DNA from: Microcoleus sp. bin38.metabat.b11b12b14.051
GTDB taxonomy: Bacteria > Cyanobacteriota > Cyanobacteriia > Cyanobacteriales > Microcoleaceae
DNA length: 64,000 bases
NCBI RefSeq assembly: GCF_013299165.1
Contig: NZ_JAAFKD010000018.1
Location: 80,159 to 144,158, forward strand
Reading direction: 5' to 3'
Position 1 is the stretch's first letter. Every line of letters starts with the position of its first letter. This document shows positions 61,479 through 64,000 of this stretch, piece by piece. The notes under the pieces were generated by a model, which saw only the letters and a program-made list of their open reading frames with translations, was not told where the DNA came from and did no database searches. A program made the position numbers and the translations under genes.

Positions 61479-62216
61479 ATGGAAAAAATAGCGATTTTGG
61501 GGGGGACTTTCGATCCGGTTCACTGCGGGCATTTGTTGATGGCCGAGACGGCGGTGAGTCAATTTGGGATCGATCGAGTCATTTGGGTGCCCGATCGCGT
61601 TCCTCCTCACAAGAGCCGCCCGGATTTGGCAAGTTTCCAGCAGCGGCGGGCAATGCTGGCTCTGGCGATCGCCGATCGCCCTGACTTCCAAATTGCGCCA
61701 CCAGAGGCAAATCAGTCAGTCAGTTCCTTTGCGATCGACACTTTACTGTACTTGCAACAAATGTATCCAGGCGATCGGTTGCACTGGATTATTGGCAGCG
61801 ATGCTTTCAAAACTATTCCCAAATGGCACCGCTCCGCCGAAATCGGTAGGTTGTGCCACTGGTTGGTGGGCCCGCGTCCGAGTCAGGGCGATCGGCAGAC
61901 AGAAGCAAGCAGGGACATCGGGGCAACCTTGACGTTTGAGTGGGGGGAGAGTCCGAGGGATGTGCCGATCGATGCCGGCGGCCGCAGGATGCAGGTTGAG
62001 ACAAATGCTGTAGGGATCGAAGTTGCCGCACAAATGGCCCTTCTGGGCGTGGAGATTCGCTGGGAGGTGCTGTCGATGAGGGCGATCGATCTTTCATCGA
62101 GCCACATCCGCCACCTCGCGGCCGAAAATCGCGACCTCCGCTACCTCATCCCAGAACTTGTCCGGGGTTATCTGGCCGCCCACCAGCTTTACCAACAACC
62201 AGCGGCCCAAAGCTGA
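61479..62216 (+). CDS. nadD: Nicotinate-nucleotide adenylyltransferase (NadD-like)
   Basis: 245 residues from the ATG at 61479; a longer frame to 61365 lacks family similarity. ILGGTFDPVHCGHLLMAETA contains the HxGH nucleotidyl-transfer motif; LHWIIGSDAFKTIPKWHR and SSSHIRHLAAENRDLRYLIP are the other conserved blocks. It adds AMP to nicotinate mononucleotide in NAD synthesis. It begins a short distance downstream of the TnpB element's left end. A ~40-residue loop (about 135-180) is longer than in E. coli NadD. Confidence 0.9.
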   Translation: MEKIAILGGTFDPVHCGHLLMAETAVSQFGIDRVIWVPDRVPPHKSRPDLASFQQRRAMLALAIADRPDFQIAPPEANQSVSSFAIDTLLYLQQMYPGDRLHWIIGSDAFKTIPKWHRSAEIGRLCHWLVGPRPSQGDRQTEASRDIGATLTFEWGESPRDVPIDAGGRRMQVETNAVGIEVAAQMALLGVEIRWEVLSMRAIDLSSSHIRHLAAENRDLRYLIPELVRGYLAAHQLYQQPAAQS

Positions 62217-62388
62217 ACGCCTTGGGCTTTGCGATTTCTACCTGATAAAAAACTTCCAGCTTTTTTGATTAACACAAAAAGTTAGAAAGGATCGAGCTTT
62301 GCGATATGATCTGGTGTCAGAAGTCAATTCTTAAATTTTTCCAAAATTTAAGCCTGAGTTAAGGGCTGCCATCGTTAGGAGGTACAAG

Positions 62389-63408
62389 GTGATTAGAGTC
62401 GCGATCAATGGTTTTGGGCGTATTGGGCGCAGTTTTGCGCGTTGCTGGCTGGGTCGAGAAAACAGTGAGCTAGAGCTAGTAGCAATTAATGACACTTCCG
62501 ATCCAAAAACTAATGCCCACCTGCTGAGATACGATTCCATGATGGGAACGTTGAAGGGTGTGGACATCAGTACGGATGAAAATTCGATTATTCTCAATGG
62601 CAAGACAGTTAAATGCGTGAGCGATCGCAATCCGCTCAACCTGCCTTGGAAAGATTGGGGTATTGATCTGATTATTGAAGCAACAGGCGTCTTCGTTGAC
62701 CAAGCTGGTGCATCGAAGCATATCACTGCCGGCGCTAAAAAAGTGTTGATTACTGCTCCCGGTAAAGGGCCAGAAGTCGGCACCTATGTGATGGGAGTCA
62801 ACCACCACAACTACAAGCACAGTGACTACACAGTCATCAGCAATGCTAGCTGTACCACTAACTGTCTAGCTCCCGTGCTGAAAGTGCTTAACGACAATTT
62901 TGGCATCGTCAAAGGCATGATGACCACTACCCACAGCTATACTGGCGACCAGCGCTTGTTGGATGCCAGCCACCGCGACTTGCGGCGGGCGCGGGCTGCG
63001 GCGATGAATATTGTGCCGACATCTACTGGTGCTGCTCAAGCTGTGGCTTTGGTGATTCCAGAATTGAAGGGTAAGTTAAACGGTATCGCGATGCGCGTTC
63101 CGACTCCTAATGTGTCGGTAGTTGATTTTGTGGCTCAGGTAGAGAAAAAGACTTTTAGCGAGCAAGTAAATCAAGTTTTCAAAGAAGCAGCCGAAGGCTC
63201 GATGAAGGGGATTTTGGAGTACAACGATTTGCCTCTTGTGTCTTGCGACTATCGCGGAAACGATGCTTCTTCGATCCTGGATTCCAGCTTGACGCTGGTG
63301 ATGGACGGCGACATGGTGAAGTTGTTGGCTTGGTACGACAATGAGTGGGGCTACAGTCAGCGCGTAGTTGACTTGGCTGAATTGGTCGCCCAACGGTGGG
63401 AAGCCTAG
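62389..63408 (+). CDS. gap2: Glyceraldehyde-3-phosphate dehydrogenase, Gap2 type
   Basis: 339 residues from a GTG preceded by AGGAGGTACAAG. NAD(P) fold [16 protein letters not shown], catalytic Cys in [35 protein letters not shown] and [15 protein letters not shown] are all present. The [15 protein letters not shown] segment and overall form match the Calvin-cycle Gap2 enzyme of cyanobacteria, which works with NADPH in the anabolic direction. Its strong ribosome-binding site suits a highly expressed gene. Confidence 0.94.
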   Translation: MIRVAINGFGRIGRSFARCWLGRENSELELVAINDTSDPKTNAHLLRYDSMMGTLKGVDISTDENSIILNGKTVKCVSDRNPLNLPWKDWGIDLIIEATGVFVDQAGASKHITAGAKKVLITAPGKGPEVGTYVMGVNHHNYKHSDYTVISNASCTTNCLAPVLKVLNDNFGIVKGMMTTTHSYTGDQRLLDASHRDLRRARAAAMNIVPTSTGAAQAVALVIPELKGKLNGIAMRVPTPNVSVVDFVAQVEKKTFSEQVNQVFKEAAEGSMKGILEYNDLPLVSCDYRGNDASSILDSSLTLVMDGDMVKLLAWYDNEWGYSQRVVDLAELVAQRWEA

Positions 63409-63746
63409 TATCAGAAGCCAGAAGGCATTAGCCAGCAGGTAAAAGGTAAAAAAGCTGATTTTTTTTACTTTTGAGTCAATCTCTAACTGGCTGGCGATCG
63501 CACGGGCAGACAGAAACCGGGTTTTTTCACCCAAATCTTTGGTTCAAACCCTTAATATGGGTAAAAAAACCGGTTTCTGTAGTCAAGAGCGTAAGTCCTG
63601 AAATTTGTTTGTTGTCAAGACTTAAACTCGCCCTCTCTAGTCCTCGCAAAATCCCAAATATTAAAAATAATAAAAATTATGATGGTAAAAGTTAAACAAC
63701 TGGAAAAATAGCAACAGCTACGGTAGAGTTTTGCCAAAAAAAATAT
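63409..63746. repeat. Gene-free interval with R4 inverted repeat (63511-63577)
   Basis: AGAAACCGGGTTTTTTCACC is mirrored by GGGTAAAAAAACCGGTTTCT, a long hairpin containing T-runs that may end the gap2 transcript. GGTAAAAAAGC...TTTTTTTTACT at about 63441-63470 is another weak terminator-like hairpin. No gene is seen. Confidence 0.75.
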
Positions 63747-64000
63747 ATGAAAAAAGCGCTAATTTGTGGTATATCAGGTCAAGACGGAGCTTATTTAGCA
63801 AAACTGCTGCTCGATCGGGGTTATGAAGTTTGCGGCACCTCCAGAGACGCCCAAATGTCGAGTTTCCGAAACCTAGCTCGTTTGGAAATCCGAGACAAAG
63901 TAAAATTAGAGTCAATGTCTCTCAACGATTTTCGCAGCGTCTTGCAAGTATTGGCAAAAATTGCACCAGACGAAGTGTACAATCTCGCGGGTCAAAGTTC
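63747..64000 (+). CDS. gmd: GDP-mannose 4,6-dehydratase, N-terminal part (cut by window edge)
   Basis: The first 84 codons are present: KKALICGISGQDGAYLAKLL is the NAD(P)-binding glycine motif of extended short-chain dehydrogenases and GISGQDG is characteristic of GDP-mannose dehydratases; DEVYNLAGQSS continues the family pattern (usual ...YNLAAQSHV). The enzyme makes GDP-4-keto-6-deoxymannose for fucose- or rhamnose-type sugars in surface polysaccharides. The gene runs past position 64000. Confidence 0.9.
   Translation, partial: MKKALICGISGQDGAYLAKLLLDRGYEVCGTSRDAQMSSFRNLARLEIRDKVKLESMSLNDFRSVLQVLAKIAPDEVYNLAGQS

Overview
The window looks like chromosomal DNA from a filamentous cyanobacterium, most likely an Oscillatoriales/Microcoleus-type organism (inference). 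Pointers are the many HIP1 octamers (GCGATCGC), a Gap2-type glyceraldehyde-3-phosphate dehydrogenase, paired SLH-domain, Suc/Fer-like, Uma2 and DUF433 genes, and intergenic regions packed with short palindromic and tandem repeats of the sort common in large filamentous cyanobacterial genomes. No database search was possible; family names come from motifs read in the translations.

Layout. 1-3280: a polar amino-acid ABC importer (two permeases, an ATPase) interrupted by a small PD-(D/E)XK-like gene. 3644-10732: uvrC, tRNA-Gly(UCC) with a strong terminator, two membrane proteins of unknown role, and mutS. 11204-11642: an alcohol/formaldehyde dehydrogenase relic followed by a small conserved protein. 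11847-14106: a two-gene RNA-repair cassette (RNA ligase, then HD-Pnk end-healing enzyme). 14354-16443: prohibitin-like SPFH protein, cyclophilin, SnoaL-like protein. 16499-18501: a type II restriction-modification pair. 18568-19692: a THUMP-type RNA methyltransferase.

20139-22695 is the most unusual locus: a 50-residue peptide gene with its own ribosome-binding site, an intergenic hairpin, a JmjC/cupin oxygenase and a thioredoxin-like Suc/Fer ferredoxin protein, which together resemble a peptide-modification cluster. A TldD/TldE protease pair, a class known to process modified peptides, lies a few kilobases downstream (23699-26922). 27538-35111 holds an SLH protein, a polysaccharide deacetylase, a DUF433/DUF5615 toxin-antitoxin pair, a ChaB-domain stress protein, rubredoxin, a BaiN-like flavoprotein, a VOC protein and a class II aldolase. 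35305-38242 contains three tandem Rpn/PDDEXK_2 genes, one broken by a 127-bp internal duplication. 40101-43236 carries two tandem RTX lipases. 45085-47643 encodes a single-chain fusion of an adenine methylase with a BsuBI/PstI-type restriction endonuclease. 47775-64000 is mostly housekeeping: GHL10-type hydrolase, Uma2, argF, dusB, pgi, a NarL-type regulator, low-molecular-weight phosphatase, ybaB, murB, murC, a solo TnpB element, nadD, gap2 and the start of gmd.

The intergenic DNA is dominated by a few interspersed repeat families. R1: inverted or tandem units built on TTCGTAGTGAGGACTTTAGT. R2: GCGGAGGCGG...GGTTTCAACCGCC. R3: palindromes carrying GGCTAGAAGCC or GGGCAAGATGCCC. R4: AGAAACCGGGTTT. 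There are also 6-8 bp simple repeats. Several repeats have entered coding sequences in frame (uvrC, the BaiN-like gene, the GHL10 gene, the regulator) or supply the 3' end of a gene.
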